A stretch of DNA of 64,000 bases from a candidate division TA06 bacterium (GTDB taxonomy: Bacteria; Edwardsbacteria; AC1; EtOH8): assembly GCA_016235665.1 (NCBI GenBank), contig JACRJI010000010.1, positions 62,001 to 126,000 on the forward strand, given 5' to 3'. A program made the position numbers and the translations under genes. Below, in pieces: positions 41,132 through 49,229 of the stretch. The notes under the pieces were generated by a model. That model saw nothing but the letters and a program-made list of their open reading frames with translations, did not search any database and was not told the DNA's origin. Each line of letters begins with the position of its first letter. Position 1 is the stretch's first letter.

Positions 41132-41794
41132 ATGGGCGACTTAATCACAACTTTAATGGTCTGCCACTTCATAGCCTCGGTGGGCGCGGCCGAGATCAGA
41201 AACCTGAAAACCTCCACCATCTTTCTGATGCTGCAGTCCCTGCTGCTGGCCCTGATCATCGCGGCCTTTGCCGGGCGCAGCCAGAACTACTCGCTTTACT
41301 GGTGGGTGGCCCTGACCGTGATAACCAAGGTCATCATCATCCCCTGGCTGCTGTGGGTCCACATCAAGAAGACCCAGGTGATGGAGATAAAACCCCTGGT
41401 CAGCTTCGTGGTCTCGTTCATCGTGCTGGCCATCTTCCTGGTGGCCTTCTACCAGATGATCCACACCTACGCCGGCTTCGTGGCCCCCACCGCGGCGGCG
41501 GCGGTGGAACCGGCCCGCTCGGCCCTGGCCCTTTCCTTCACCATCTTCGTGCTGGGGCTTTACGTGCTGGTGATCCACCGGGACGCGGTCAAGATAATCA
41601 TCGGCCTGCACCTGATAGAGAACGGAGTGCACCTGGCCCTGGTCACTTTGGTTCCCCAGCTGCCGGTGACCACGGTCCTGGGCATCGTTTCCAACGTGGT
41701 GGTGGCCGCGGTGATGCTGCTGTTCCTGACGGATAACATTTACAAAACCTTTGGGTCTTCGGACACCATGAAGCTTTCCAGCCTGAAGGGCTGA
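41132..41794 (+). CDS. hyfE: Hydrogenase membrane subunit HyfE
   Basis: A 220-residue protein with about seven helices; the C-terminal part (FVLGLYVLVIHRDAVKIIIG, LHLIENGVHLALVTLVPQLP) resembles NuoK/MnhC subunits with a membrane-embedded Glu. Length equals HyfE. It lies between hyfH and, after a cNMP-binding protein gene, hyfF. Confidence 0.85.
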   Translation: MGDLITTLMVCHFIASVGAAEIRNLKTSTIFLMLQSLLLALIIAAFAGRSQNYSLYWWVALTVITKVIIIPWLLWVHIKKTQVMEIKPLVSFVVSFIVLAIFLVAFYQMIHTYAGFVAPTAAAAVEPARSALALSFTIFVLGLYVLVIHRDAVKIIIGLHLIENGVHLALVTLVPQLPVTTVLGIVSNVVVAAVMLLFLTDNIYKTFGSSDTMKLSSLKG

Positions 41795-41863
41795 TCCGGT
41801 TACCGCTGGATGGTCCGGCCTGGGTCAATAAAGAACGTTTAACGTTTGAAAGGAGCCCGGCAA

Positions 41864-42340
41864 ATGACAGACAAAAATATCCTTAAAAGCATCTCGCTGT
41901 TTTCCGATTTTTCGGACAAGGAGATCGAGAAGATGGCGGTCCTGTTCTCCGATAGGTCCTTCAAGGAAAACGAGGTGCTTATACCGGAACAGTCCGAGAA
42001 CCGGGAACTGATGATTCTTTTGGAAGGCAGCGTGGCGGTGGAGGTGGGGTTGAGCCTTTCGGCCAGCGCCGAAAAACTGATGTTGACCTCCGAGGACTCC
42101 CCGGGCCGGATCATCGAATGGTCCTCGGCCATCGACACCACCAAAAGCGGCGGCACCGCCTCGGCCCGGGCCTTAAAGCCCACCAAAGTGCTGGTGGCCG
42201 ACGGGCAGGCTTTGGTCAGCCTTTTTAAGTCCGAGAAGGAACTGGGTTACAAAATGATGCACAAGATCCTGCTGGTGATCGCCTCCCGGTTGAAGGACAC
42301 CAGGTTGCAGTTGATCAGCATGGCGGCGCAGTGCCGGTAA
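41864..42340 (+). CDS. Cyclic-nucleotide-binding (CAP_ED) domain protein without DNA-binding domain
   Basis: A 158-residue protein. LKSISLFSDFSDKEIEKMAV and FSDRSFKENEVLIPEQSENR are the start of a CAP effector domain, and LMILLEGSVAVEVGL the following strands. There is no C-terminal helix-turn-helix. The phosphate-binding cassette is poorly conserved, so ligand binding is uncertain. It sits inside the hydrogenase operon between hyfE and hyfF and might sense a nucleotide made by one of the two class III cyclases in this window; that link is inference. ATG 41864 is chosen for the AAAGGAG 8 bases upstream. Confidence 0.75.
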   Translation: MTDKNILKSISLFSDFSDKEIEKMAVLFSDRSFKENEVLIPEQSENRELMILLEGSVAVEVGLSLSASAEKLMLTSEDSPGRIIEWSSAIDTTKSGGTASARALKPTKVLVADGQALVSLFKSEKELGYKMMHKILLVIASRLKDTRLQLISMAAQCR

Positions 42341-42546
42341 CTGAAAATATCATCGCGAGAAGGACAGGCATAAAGACGAACGAAGCGATCCAACTGTAAA
42401 CAAGTCAGATTGCTTCACTTCAACCGCAAAGCACGAGGCAATTCTCAGTGCAGGCGTCTGCAAGGCAAGTTATCATACTCGCAATTACATGGGGCAATGG
42501 CAATAGTTTTGAAAACAGTACAAAAGCAATAAAATAGAGATATCAT
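42341..42546. repeat. Spacer with degenerate dispersed repeat (GAAGCGATCC/GATTGCTTC type)
   Basis: Stretches such as ATCATCGCGAGAAGGACAGG, CGAACGAAGCGATCC, CAGATTGCTTCACTTC and ACTCGCAATTACATGG form a decayed copy of a spacer repeat found in many bacterial phyla, with inverted GAAGCGAT/ATTGCTTC parts. No gene is visible. Confidence 0.6.
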
Positions 42547-44073
42547 ATGGTCGTTACTATCAATCCCACCGCGGTCTCAATCCTGCCGTTCCTGGTGTTC
42601 ATGGTTCCCCTATTCTTCGGGGGCCTGATCTTCGCCCTGGGGCGCTACGGCAAATTCTTCCGGCAGGGGCTGGCCCTGATCGGGATCTTCGCCACCTTGG
42701 CCATCTCGGTGATGATGACCGGCCGGGTGCTGGGCGGCGAGGTGCTGACCTGGTGGAACAACAATTTCTACATCGACGGCCTGGCCACCCTGATGGAACT
42801 GGCGGCCAGCGGGCTGGGGGCCATCGTGGTGGTCTACTCCATCTACTATTTTTCGGAGAAGACCGAGGCCGCCGAGGCCCACCCCTACACCAGCATGACC
42901 AGCTACTACGGGCAGATCATGGTCTTTTTGGGGCTGATGAACTGGACCTGCGCCACCAACAATATCATCATGATGTACGTCTCGCTGGAGTTCACCACCC
43001 TGGCCACGGTCTTTTTGGTGACCTTCCACTGGAACAAACAGGCCTTGGAAGCCGGTTACAAGTACCTCCTCCTGGTCACTGTGGGGGTGATCTTCGCCCT
43101 GCTGGGCTCGGTGTTACTCTACGCGGCGGCTATTCCCTACCTGCCGGTGTCAAGGGTCCTGCTTTTGACCGAGCTGGGGACAATTGCCACCAAGATACCC
43201 ACCAACATCGTGCTTTTGGCCTCAGCCTTCCTGGTGGTCGGCTTCGGCACCAAGGCCGGGCTGGTGCCCTTCCACGCCTGGCTGCCGGACGCCCATGCCG
43301 AGGCCCCGGCCCCGGTAAGCGCCCTGCTTTCCGGCATCGTCATCAAAGTGGGGGCCTACGCTTTGGCCCGGACCATCTCGGTCTTCGCCCCGCACTACGG
43401 GACCATCCCGCTGTTCATCGCCATACTCTGCTCCATCTCCATGATCGTGGGGATGATGATGGCCATGATCCAGGACGACCTGAAACGGATGCTGGCCTAC
43501 TCGTCAGTCGCCCAGATCGCCTATGTGATCGAGGGCCTGGGAATGGGCACCTACCTGGGGATCTACGGAGGCCTGATGCACCTGCTGAACCACTCCATCG
43601 TCAAGGGCCTGCTGTTCCTGGCGGTGGGGGCGCTGATCTACGCCACCGGCAAGCGCAAGGTGTCCGAGCTGTCCAGGACCAATTTAAAGATGCCGATCAC
43701 GGCCTTCGCCTTTTTCGTGGGCATCTTCGCCCTGTCCGGGATGCCGCCCTTCAACGGCTTCGTCTCAAAATTCACCCTGTTTTTGGCGGTGGGCCAGGCC
43801 AATCTGCTATGGGCGGCCATCATCGGCATCATCACCTCGCTGTTCACTTTGGTCTGCTTCTTCAGGGCCGGTTACAAGATATTCTGGTCGCCCAAGGAGG
43901 TGCACGCGGTGGGCGCGGAAGCCACCACCGCCACCGAGGTCCCGGCTGGGATGTGGGTGGGCATGGTGATCCTGGCCGCAGCGGCCATTGTGCTGGGCGT
44001 GTTCCCCCAGGTAGTTCATCCGCTGATAGATAGTGCCACCAAGTGCATTCTGAGGATCCTCATTGGAGGCTAA
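42547..44073 (+). CDS. hyfF: Proton-translocating antiporter-like hydrogenase subunit (HyfF type)
   Basis: A 508-residue membrane protein with about 14 helices of the NuoL/M/N family: MMYVSLEFTTLATVFLVTFH, KAGLVPFHAWLPDAHAEAPA, PVSALLSGIVIKVGAYALAR, LKRMLAYSSVAQIAYVIEGL and FALSGMPPFNGFVSKFTLF. Order and length fit HyfF. It is the third such subunit in the locus, as in Hyf. Confidence 0.88.
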   Translation: MVVTINPTAVSILPFLVFMVPLFFGGLIFALGRYGKFFRQGLALIGIFATLAISVMMTGRVLGGEVLTWWNNNFYIDGLATLMELAASGLGAIVVVYSIYYFSEKTEAAEAHPYTSMTSYYGQIMVFLGLMNWTCATNNIIMMYVSLEFTTLATVFLVTFHWNKQALEAGYKYLLLVTVGVIFALLGSVLLYAAAIPYLPVSRVLLLTELGTIATKIPTNIVLLASAFLVVGFGTKAGLVPFHAWLPDAHAEAPAPVSALLSGIVIKVGAYALARTISVFAPHYGTIPLFIAILCSISMIVGMMMAMIQDDLKRMLAYSSVAQIAYVIEGLGMGTYLGIYGGLMHLLNHSIVKGLLFLAVGALIYATGKRKVSELSRTNLKMPITAFAFFVGIFALSGMPPFNGFVSKFTLFLAVGQANLLWAAIIGIITSLFTLVCFFRAGYKIFWSPKEVHAVGAEATTATEVPAGMWVGMVILAAAAIVLGVFPQVVHPLIDSATKCILRILIGG

Positions 44074-44083
44074 TACTGGTTGT

Positions 44084-44136
44084 CCGGCAAAGTTGAAAAA
44101 GTTTGAAATGTTTGAAAAGTTTAAGATGGTTGGAAC
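44084..44136. repeat. 9-bp-periodic tandem repeat spacer (GTTTGAAAn units)
   Basis: The spacer reads AAAGTTGAAAAAGTTTGAAA, then TGTTTGAAAAGTTTAAGATG, a run of imperfect 9-base units; two GTAGCACGA words follow at about 44144 and 44164. No gene is visible. Confidence 0.7.
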
Positions 44137-44212
44137 AAACATAGTAGCACGATTTTAGTATTCGTAGCACGAAATAAATCCAAATACAACCAATATACAA
44201 TGGACAGATGAT

Positions 44213-45376
44213 ATGAAGAAGACAACGGCAATTCTATTAACGGCAGGCGTCCTGGCCTCGCTGGTGTTCTCGGGATGCGGGCCGGGCGGACAGCAGATCA
44301 AGATCGGGGTGGCCGGCCCCTTGACCGGCGAGCAGGGCAAGGCCGGGCAGGACCTGCTGCACGGGGTGCAGCTGGCGGTCTCGGAGTGCAACGCCAGGGG
44401 CGGGGTGCTGGGCAAGCGGGTGGTGATCATCGCCGGGGACGACCGGGCCGATGACCGTGAGGCCAATGCCATCGCCCAGCGCCTGTGCGACCAGGGAGTG
44501 GCCGGGGTGGTGGGGCACTACAACAGCCACTGCTCCATAGCCGGCAGCCGGATTTACAACCAGAGGATGATCCCCCAGATCACCCCTTCCTCCACCAATC
44601 CCAAGTTCACCGAACAGGGCTTTGCCAACGTCTTCCGCACCTGCGGCCGCGACGACCAGCAGGGCAGGATAGCCGCCGATTACGCCTTCAATGTCATGAA
44701 AGTCAAAAAAGTGGCCATCTTCTCCGACGGCACCACCTACGGGCTGGGCCTGGCCGAAGAGTTCAAAAAATCGATCCTGTCGTACAATCAACCCAGAAAA
44801 ATCGAAGTGACCATTGTCGCCGACGCCCAGATCCAGATGATCACAGAGGGCAAGTCCCCGGACTACGGCCCGCTGCTGGATCCCCTGATCAGCTACCAAC
44901 CCGACCTGATCTATTTCGGCGGCAGTTACCCCGAGGGGGCCATGCTGATCCGGCAGATCAAGGAACGCCGGCTGGCGGCGGCCTTCATGTCCGGCGACGC
45001 CATCGCCAATTCGGAGCTGATCAAGCGGGGCGGGGTGGCCACCGAGGGAATATACTTCACCTTCGGCCCGGCGGTAGAGGACATGCCCCAGGCCGGCAGG
45101 TTCTACGATTCCTTCAAGGCCCGCTACGGCGAGCTTGGGCCGTACTCGGTCTATGCCTACGACGCTGCCAACGTGCTGCTGAAGAGCATAGAGCTGGCAG
45201 GGACCACCAGCGGGGATTCCCTGGTCAAGGTTATCCATTCCGCCAAATTCGCCGGAGCCATGGGCGAGCTGGAGTTCGACGGGAACGGCGACATCAAGGC
45301 CGCGCCCTATGTGCTGTGGACGGTGAAGGGCGGGGAGTTCGGGCCGGTCAAGGCGGAGGCTTCCAACGAACAATAA
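44213..45376 (+). CDS. Branched-chain amino acid-type (LivJ-like) binding lipoprotein
   Basis: A 387-residue periplasmic binding protein. The signal ends in the lipobox VFSGC (Cys 23). The mature part is a type I periplasmic binding fold: IKIGVAGPLTGEQGKAGQDL, ITPSSTNPKFTEQGFANVFR, and the late YAYDAANVLLKSIELAG. These usually feed amino acids or amides to Liv ABC transporters, but no permease or ATPase is adjacent. Its place between hyfF and hyfI in the hydrogenase locus suggests an inserted or re-used receptor. Confidence 0.85.
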   Translation: MKKTTAILLTAGVLASLVFSGCGPGGQQIKIGVAGPLTGEQGKAGQDLLHGVQLAVSECNARGGVLGKRVVIIAGDDRADDREANAIAQRLCDQGVAGVVGHYNSHCSIAGSRIYNQRMIPQITPSSTNPKFTEQGFANVFRTCGRDDQQGRIAADYAFNVMKVKKVAIFSDGTTYGLGLAEEFKKSILSYNQPRKIEVTIVADAQIQMITEGKSPDYGPLLDPLISYQPDLIYFGGSYPEGAMLIRQIKERRLAAAFMSGDAIANSELIKRGGVATEGIYFTFGPAVEDMPQAGRFYDSFKARYGELGPYSVYAYDAANVLLKSIELAGTTSGDSLVKVIHSAKFAGAMGELEFDGNGDIKAAPYVLWTVKGGEFGPVKAEASNEQ

Positions 45377-45438
45377 CCACAAAGTCACAAAGACACAAAG
45401 GATGAATATTCTATTTGGTGCCTTAGTGTCTTGGTGGT
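45376..45438. repeat. 8-bp-periodic CACAAAGn repeat with inverted second arm
   Basis: CCACAAAGTCACAAAGACAC at 45377-45396 and, inverted, CCTTAGTGTCTTGGTGGT at 45421-45438. The same type occurs as CACAGAGACAC words at about 28833 and 41043 and in 60509-60760. Confidence 0.65.
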
Positions 45439-45462
45439 AAATGTAATTCATAGAGTAATAAT

Positions 45463-45945
45463 ATGTTTCTAAAGAAACTTTGCGCCAAGGCCTTTCCCAA
45501 GTCGCTGTGGATCTACCACGTCAATACCGGGTCCTGCAACGGATGCGACATCGAGATCGTGGACGTGATCACCCCCTACTACGACGCCGAGCGCTTTGGC
45601 ATCAAGCTGGCCGGAAGCCCACGCCACGCCGACATCATGCTGGTGTCCGGGCCGGTGACCCGGCAGGCCCTGCCGTCATTAAAGCGGGCCTACGAGGCCA
45701 TCCCCGACCCCAAGATCGTGATCGTGGTGGGCTCCTGCGGGGCCGGCGGCAACCTGTGGTTCGATACCTACAACGTCACCGGCGGGGTGGACAAGGTGAT
45801 CCCGGTCAACTACTACATCCCGGGCTGTCCGCCCCGGCCCGAGGCCATCCTCTACGGGGTGGCGGTGGCCCTGGGGCTGGCCCCCAAGAAGGTCAAGGCC
45901 GAGGAATCGGTGGAAGGCCCGATAAGGGAGGGAATGTGGAAATGA
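45463..45945 (+). CDS. hyfI: [NiFe]-hydrogenase small subunit, NuoB/HyfI type
   Basis: A 160-residue protein with the four Cys ligands of the proximal [4Fe-4S] cluster: NTGSCNGCDIEIVD, VVGSCGAGGNLW and IPGCPPRPEAILYG. It is shorter than E. coli HyfI (about 250) but complete for a NuoB-like subunit. It hands electrons to the large subunit. The gene overlaps the following PhnD-like gene by 4 bases (ATGA). Confidence 0.93.
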   Translation: MFLKKLCAKAFPKSLWIYHVNTGSCNGCDIEIVDVITPYYDAERFGIKLAGSPRHADIMLVSGPVTRQALPSLKRAYEAIPDPKIVIVVGSCGAGGNLWFDTYNVTGGVDKVIPVNYYIPGCPPRPEAILYGVAVALGLAPKKVKAEESVEGPIREGMWK

Positions 45946-46859
45946 TGAGACCAAAATCAAAAATCAAAAACCAAAAACCTGGCGGGCCGACCAAGGCGGG
46001 TTTTTGTATTTTATATTTTATATTTTATATTTTATATTTAGTTTTTAGTATCCCAGGTTGCGGCAACATTTCCCGGGGCAGCCTCAGCCAGGAAGCGGTC
46101 AAGATGGCGGTGCTGCCGGCCTATTCCACCGCCCTGACCAGCCAGAAGTACCTGCCGCTGCTTAACTACCTCTCCCGGGAGACCGGATACGAGGTCCAGT
46201 ACATCTGGGGCCAGAGCTACTCCGGCCTTGGCGCTGCCATCGAGACCTCGGGGGCGGACTTCGTGATCTGCGATCCGCTGGCCTATCTGACCCTGCAAAA
46301 GACCCACCGGGCAAAATTGCTGGTGATCAGCGTGGGGGCAAACAGCCAGACCGGGGCGCCGGGAATGATATTCGTTCCGCAAGGTTCACGGATCACTGAT
46401 CCCCGGTCACTGAAAGGGAAGCTGGTGGCCTGCGCCTCCCTGCAGTCTTCCGAGGGTTTCATATCCCAGGCCGTTTACCTGAAGTCAATGGGGCTTTTGG
46501 CCGGGCGGGATTACCGCCTGCTGGTCTGCGGCACCATGGACGAGGCGGTCAAAATAGTTGCCGAAGGCAAGGCCCAGGCCGGCTTCGGGGGACCGGGCTG
46601 CCTGGATCCGGCAATGACCGGCAAACTGATCCCGCTGGCCAGCACCGATCCGGTGCCGGGCTGGCTGTGCCTGAGCCTGAAGGGCGACAATTACGAGGTG
46701 GAAGAAAAACTGACCCAGGCCTTCTTGAGGCTCGGCCTTGAAAACACGGAGCATAAAAAACTGCTGGAAGGTCTGGGATATAACGGTTTTGCCATTCCCC
46801 AAGGTACCGGTTTCCAGGGTCTGGCGGAAATGGCCCGGAGCCTGAACGTTCCGTTTTAA
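45942..46859 (+). CDS. PhnD-like phosphate/phosphonate-type binding lipoprotein
   Basis: A 305-residue protein. The ATG overlaps the hyfI stop (ATGA). An N-terminal polar stretch (MMRPKSKIKNQKPGGPTKAG) is followed by FCILYFIFYILYLVFSIPGC, a signal with lipobox IPGC. The mature part is a type II periplasmic binding fold of the PhnD/TAXI type: VKMAVLPAYSTALTSQKYLP, ADFVICDPLAYLTLQKTH, LKGKLVACASLQSSEGFISQ. No transporter genes are near. The signal region is encoded by a low-complexity TTTTATAT tandem repeat, continuous with the spacer-type repeats of this genome. Confidence 0.8.
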   Translation: MMRPKSKIKNQKPGGPTKAGFCILYFIFYILYLVFSIPGCGNISRGSLSQEAVKMAVLPAYSTALTSQKYLPLLNYLSRETGYEVQYIWGQSYSGLGAAIETSGADFVICDPLAYLTLQKTHRAKLLVISVGANSQTGAPGMIFVPQGSRITDPRSLKGKLVACASLQSSEGFISQAVYLKSMGLLAGRDYRLLVCGTMDEAVKIVAEGKAQAGFGGPGCLDPAMTGKLIPLASTDPVPGWLCLSLKGDNYEVEEKLTQAFLRLGLENTEHKKLLEGLGYNGFAIPQGTGFQGLAEMARSLNVPF

Positions 46860-46897
46860 ACTGACCCAAATACTCCGACCAATAACATAAAGATGAT

Positions 46898-48685
46898 ATG
46901 AAACAGACCTTTACCATTTGCCCCCATTGCGGCTGCGGCTGCGGCCTTTACCTGGTGCAGCAGGACGGCAGGACCGGCGGGGTCACCGCCAGCCAGGAGC
47001 ATTATTTTTCGGCCGGGCAGCTTTGCGCCCGGGGCTGGACCGGATACCAGCTTTTGTGGTCGCCGCTGCGGATAAAGACCCCGCTCTATAAAAAGAACGG
47101 CGGGCTGGCCCCCATCGGCTATGACAAGGGGCTGGAGTCAGCGGCCAAGAAACTTAAGTCCATCAAGGAAAAGCACGGGCCCCAGAGCATAGGGGTCATC
47201 GCTTCCTCACGGTTGACGGTGGAGGAGGCCCAGGCCCTGCGCTCGTTTGCCAAAGACATCCTGGAAACCCCCAATTGCGACAGCGCCGCCCGGCTGGGCT
47301 ACCTGCCGGTGGAGTTCCCCAAAACAGCCGCCACCACGGACATTCCCGGGGCCGACCTGATCCTGGTGCTGGGTGCAAACCTGATGGAAGAGAACCCCAT
47401 GCTGGGGGCCCGGGTGGTCTCGGCCTGCAAGCCGGAGGCCGACCGGCCCTATCAGTCGGCCGATCTGAGCCACATCATTGCAGGCAAGCCCGCCCGGCTG
47501 GCGGTGATGGACAGCCGCAAGAGCGCGCTGGCGGATGCGGCGGAATTGTTCCTGAAGACCGTTCCCGGCAATGAGGCCGGGGCGCTTTTAGCCCTGCTTA
47601 AAGTATTGATCGAAAAATACCAGCTGGAAGCCAAGGATCCGGCTTTCCGCAAGGTCAGGGAAGCCTTGGCCAAGATGACCTGGGAGAACCTGTTGTCCAA
47701 CACCGGGCTGGTGCTGCCGAACCTGGAACAGCTGGGGGCCATGATAACCTCCGCCAAAGCGCCGCTTTTGATATTCGGGCGCAGCCTGTTCACCGGACAT
47801 GATGCGGCGGCGGCCCGCTCGGCTCTGACCGGCCTGTCGCTGCTGCTGCCGGAAAAACTTTCGGTGCTACAGCCCACCGCCGCCGCCAACGACTGGGGAT
47901 GCGCCCGGATCCTGCATCCGGACAAGGGCCAAGGCTATCTGGAGATGATGGAATCGCTGGCCTCCGGGAAACTAAAAGCCCTGGTGCTGGCGGGCGAGGA
48001 TCCCCTGAAGACGCTGGGCGGAAAAGAGGGGGTGGCCCAGGCCCTGGCCCAGGCCGAACTGGTGGTGGCCTTTGATCATTTTGTCTCCGACAGCCATCAG
48101 TACGCCGAGGCGGTGTTCCCGCTGGCCCTGTCATTTGAAAAGGAAGGCTCGTTCTGCAACCTGGACGGAAAACGGCAGAAATTAGAGCAGGCCCTCAAAC
48201 CGGATCTTGATATCAAGTCACTGGAAGAGTCATTAAAGACCATGGCTTCGGTGATCGGCGGAAAGCTGGATCCCAGGGACGAGTTCACCCAGCCGGCCAG
48301 GGCCGGGTGGGATGCGGCCTTTGACCTGTCCAAGGCGGCCCCCCAGGGCTATGTGCTGGAACTGGGCACGGCCTATCCCCATCTTTACGGGGACGACCAG
48401 CTGACCTTCAACAGCTACCACCTGACCCGGGAATTTGCCGGCGGCTTTGTGGAAATGCATCCCGATGACATAAAGGAACTTGGGGTCAGGGCGGGATGGA
48501 AGGTCAAGGTCACTTCTGCGACCGGAAGCCTGGTGGCCACGGCCCGAGCCAACCCCGATCTGGTCAAGAAGACCGTCTTCATGCCGGTCCACTTCGGCGG
48601 CAACCTGCTGGCCCCAGCCAAGCCCAACCACCACCTGAAGACCCCGCAGTTGAGGGGCATTGCGGTCAAGATAGAAAAGACCTGA
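46898..48685 (+). CDS. FdhF-like molybdopterin oxidoreductase, metal ligand lost
   Basis: A 595-residue member of the formate dehydrogenase H/NuoG family. The N-terminal [4Fe-4S] Cys set is intact: CPHCGCGCGLYLVQ (8-16) and AGQLCARGW (near 46). The domain order fits FdhF (Molybdopterin, then MoCo-dinucleotide-binding C-terminus, VEMHPDDIKELGVRAGWKVK). At the position of the catalytic Sec/Cys (FdhF CCARVUH) the protein has SAARLGY, with Gly near residue 134, and the neighbouring His is Tyr. It is therefore unlikely to be an active formate dehydrogenase and may be an electron-transfer or structural subunit like NuoG. It closes the hydrogenase locus. Confidence 0.85.
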   Translation: MKQTFTICPHCGCGCGLYLVQQDGRTGGVTASQEHYFSAGQLCARGWTGYQLLWSPLRIKTPLYKKNGGLAPIGYDKGLESAAKKLKSIKEKHGPQSIGVIASSRLTVEEAQALRSFAKDILETPNCDSAARLGYLPVEFPKTAATTDIPGADLILVLGANLMEENPMLGARVVSACKPEADRPYQSADLSHIIAGKPARLAVMDSRKSALADAAELFLKTVPGNEAGALLALLKVLIEKYQLEAKDPAFRKVREALAKMTWENLLSNTGLVLPNLEQLGAMITSAKAPLLIFGRSLFTGHDAAAARSALTGLSLLLPEKLSVLQPTAAANDWGCARILHPDKGQGYLEMMESLASGKLKALVLAGEDPLKTLGGKEGVAQALAQAELVVAFDHFVSDSHQYAEAVFPLALSFEKEGSFCNLDGKRQKLEQALKPDLDIKSLEESLKTMASVIGGKLDPRDEFTQPARAGWDAAFDLSKAAPQGYVLELGTAYPHLYGDDQLTFNSYHLTREFAGGFVEMHPDDIKELGVRAGWKVKVTSATGSLVATARANPDLVKKTVFMPVHFGGNLLAPAKPNHHLKTPQLRGIAVKIEKT

Positions 48686-49229
48686 GGCATCGGTATGCCA
48701 CAGCCTCCCGGTCTTGAAACATAGCCACCGTCAATAATTTATCATTTGGTGCGGGCAGCTTAAAAAAGGCAAGCCTGTCCGCACCGTTTCTATACCCTTA
48801 AGGGAACCAGGCATTTTTCCTGGTTGACATGAGGGCTTATTTGTATTATCCTTATGGTTCACAATGATAAGATGGTGTGCCAAGGAAACATGGATTTCAC
48901 TCAGGTATGTTCTTTTTCTTTTTTGTGCCGTCAACTAAGAAAAAGAACCAAAAAGAAAAAAGCTCGTCGCAAAATACTATCCGGGCGTTGCGCTTCTCGC
49001 TGACGGCGGGCTTGTCTGAACTCGGGCTTTTGCCAAGCCCTCAAACAGGCGCAGACAAGCTATTAACCGCCGTCAACTGCGATGCTCACTGATAGTGATT
49101 CGATAAACTCATCACAAGTTTTTAACGCGACAACCAGGGTTGGTCCCGGGTGATCAACGGATTACATGAGATAATCGGATAATCATTTGGTTCATCTATA
49201 AATCACTATTAAGCTAAATAAACATTTTC
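48686..49229. other. 544-base spacer with structured repeats, no gene
   Basis: No coding frame is credible. It contains TTCTTTTTCTTTTTTGTGCC and, nearby, AAGAAAAAGAACCAAAAAG in inverted sense (about 48905-48960), then a nested hairpin at 49001-49075. The left third (48690-48850) has a GTGCGG...CCGCAC pair and nothing else I recognise. The whole block looks like an imported dispersed repeat resembling those of Bacteroidetes. Confidence 0.55.
49001..49075. repeat. Nested three-stem hairpin element
   Basis: Three coaxial stems: TGACGGCGG 49001-49009 with CCGCCGTCA 49067-49075; GCTTGTCTG 49010-49018 with CAGACAAGC 49052-49060; GGGCTT 49024-49029 with AAGCCC 49035-49040. All are perfect. It could be a structured RNA or a mobile DNA hairpin; no polymerase signals tell which. 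Confidence 0.65.

Noticed and set aside
42341-42546. tRNA gene in a spacer
   Set aside because: No cloverleaf with a TTC loop and acceptor stem could be drawn; the sequence fits a decayed dispersed repeat. The same was checked for 48686-49229 and 60506-60804.
46898-48685. In-frame TGA coding for selenocysteine in the FdhF-like gene
   Set aside because: The frame has no internal TGA; the ligand position is encoded as Gly.
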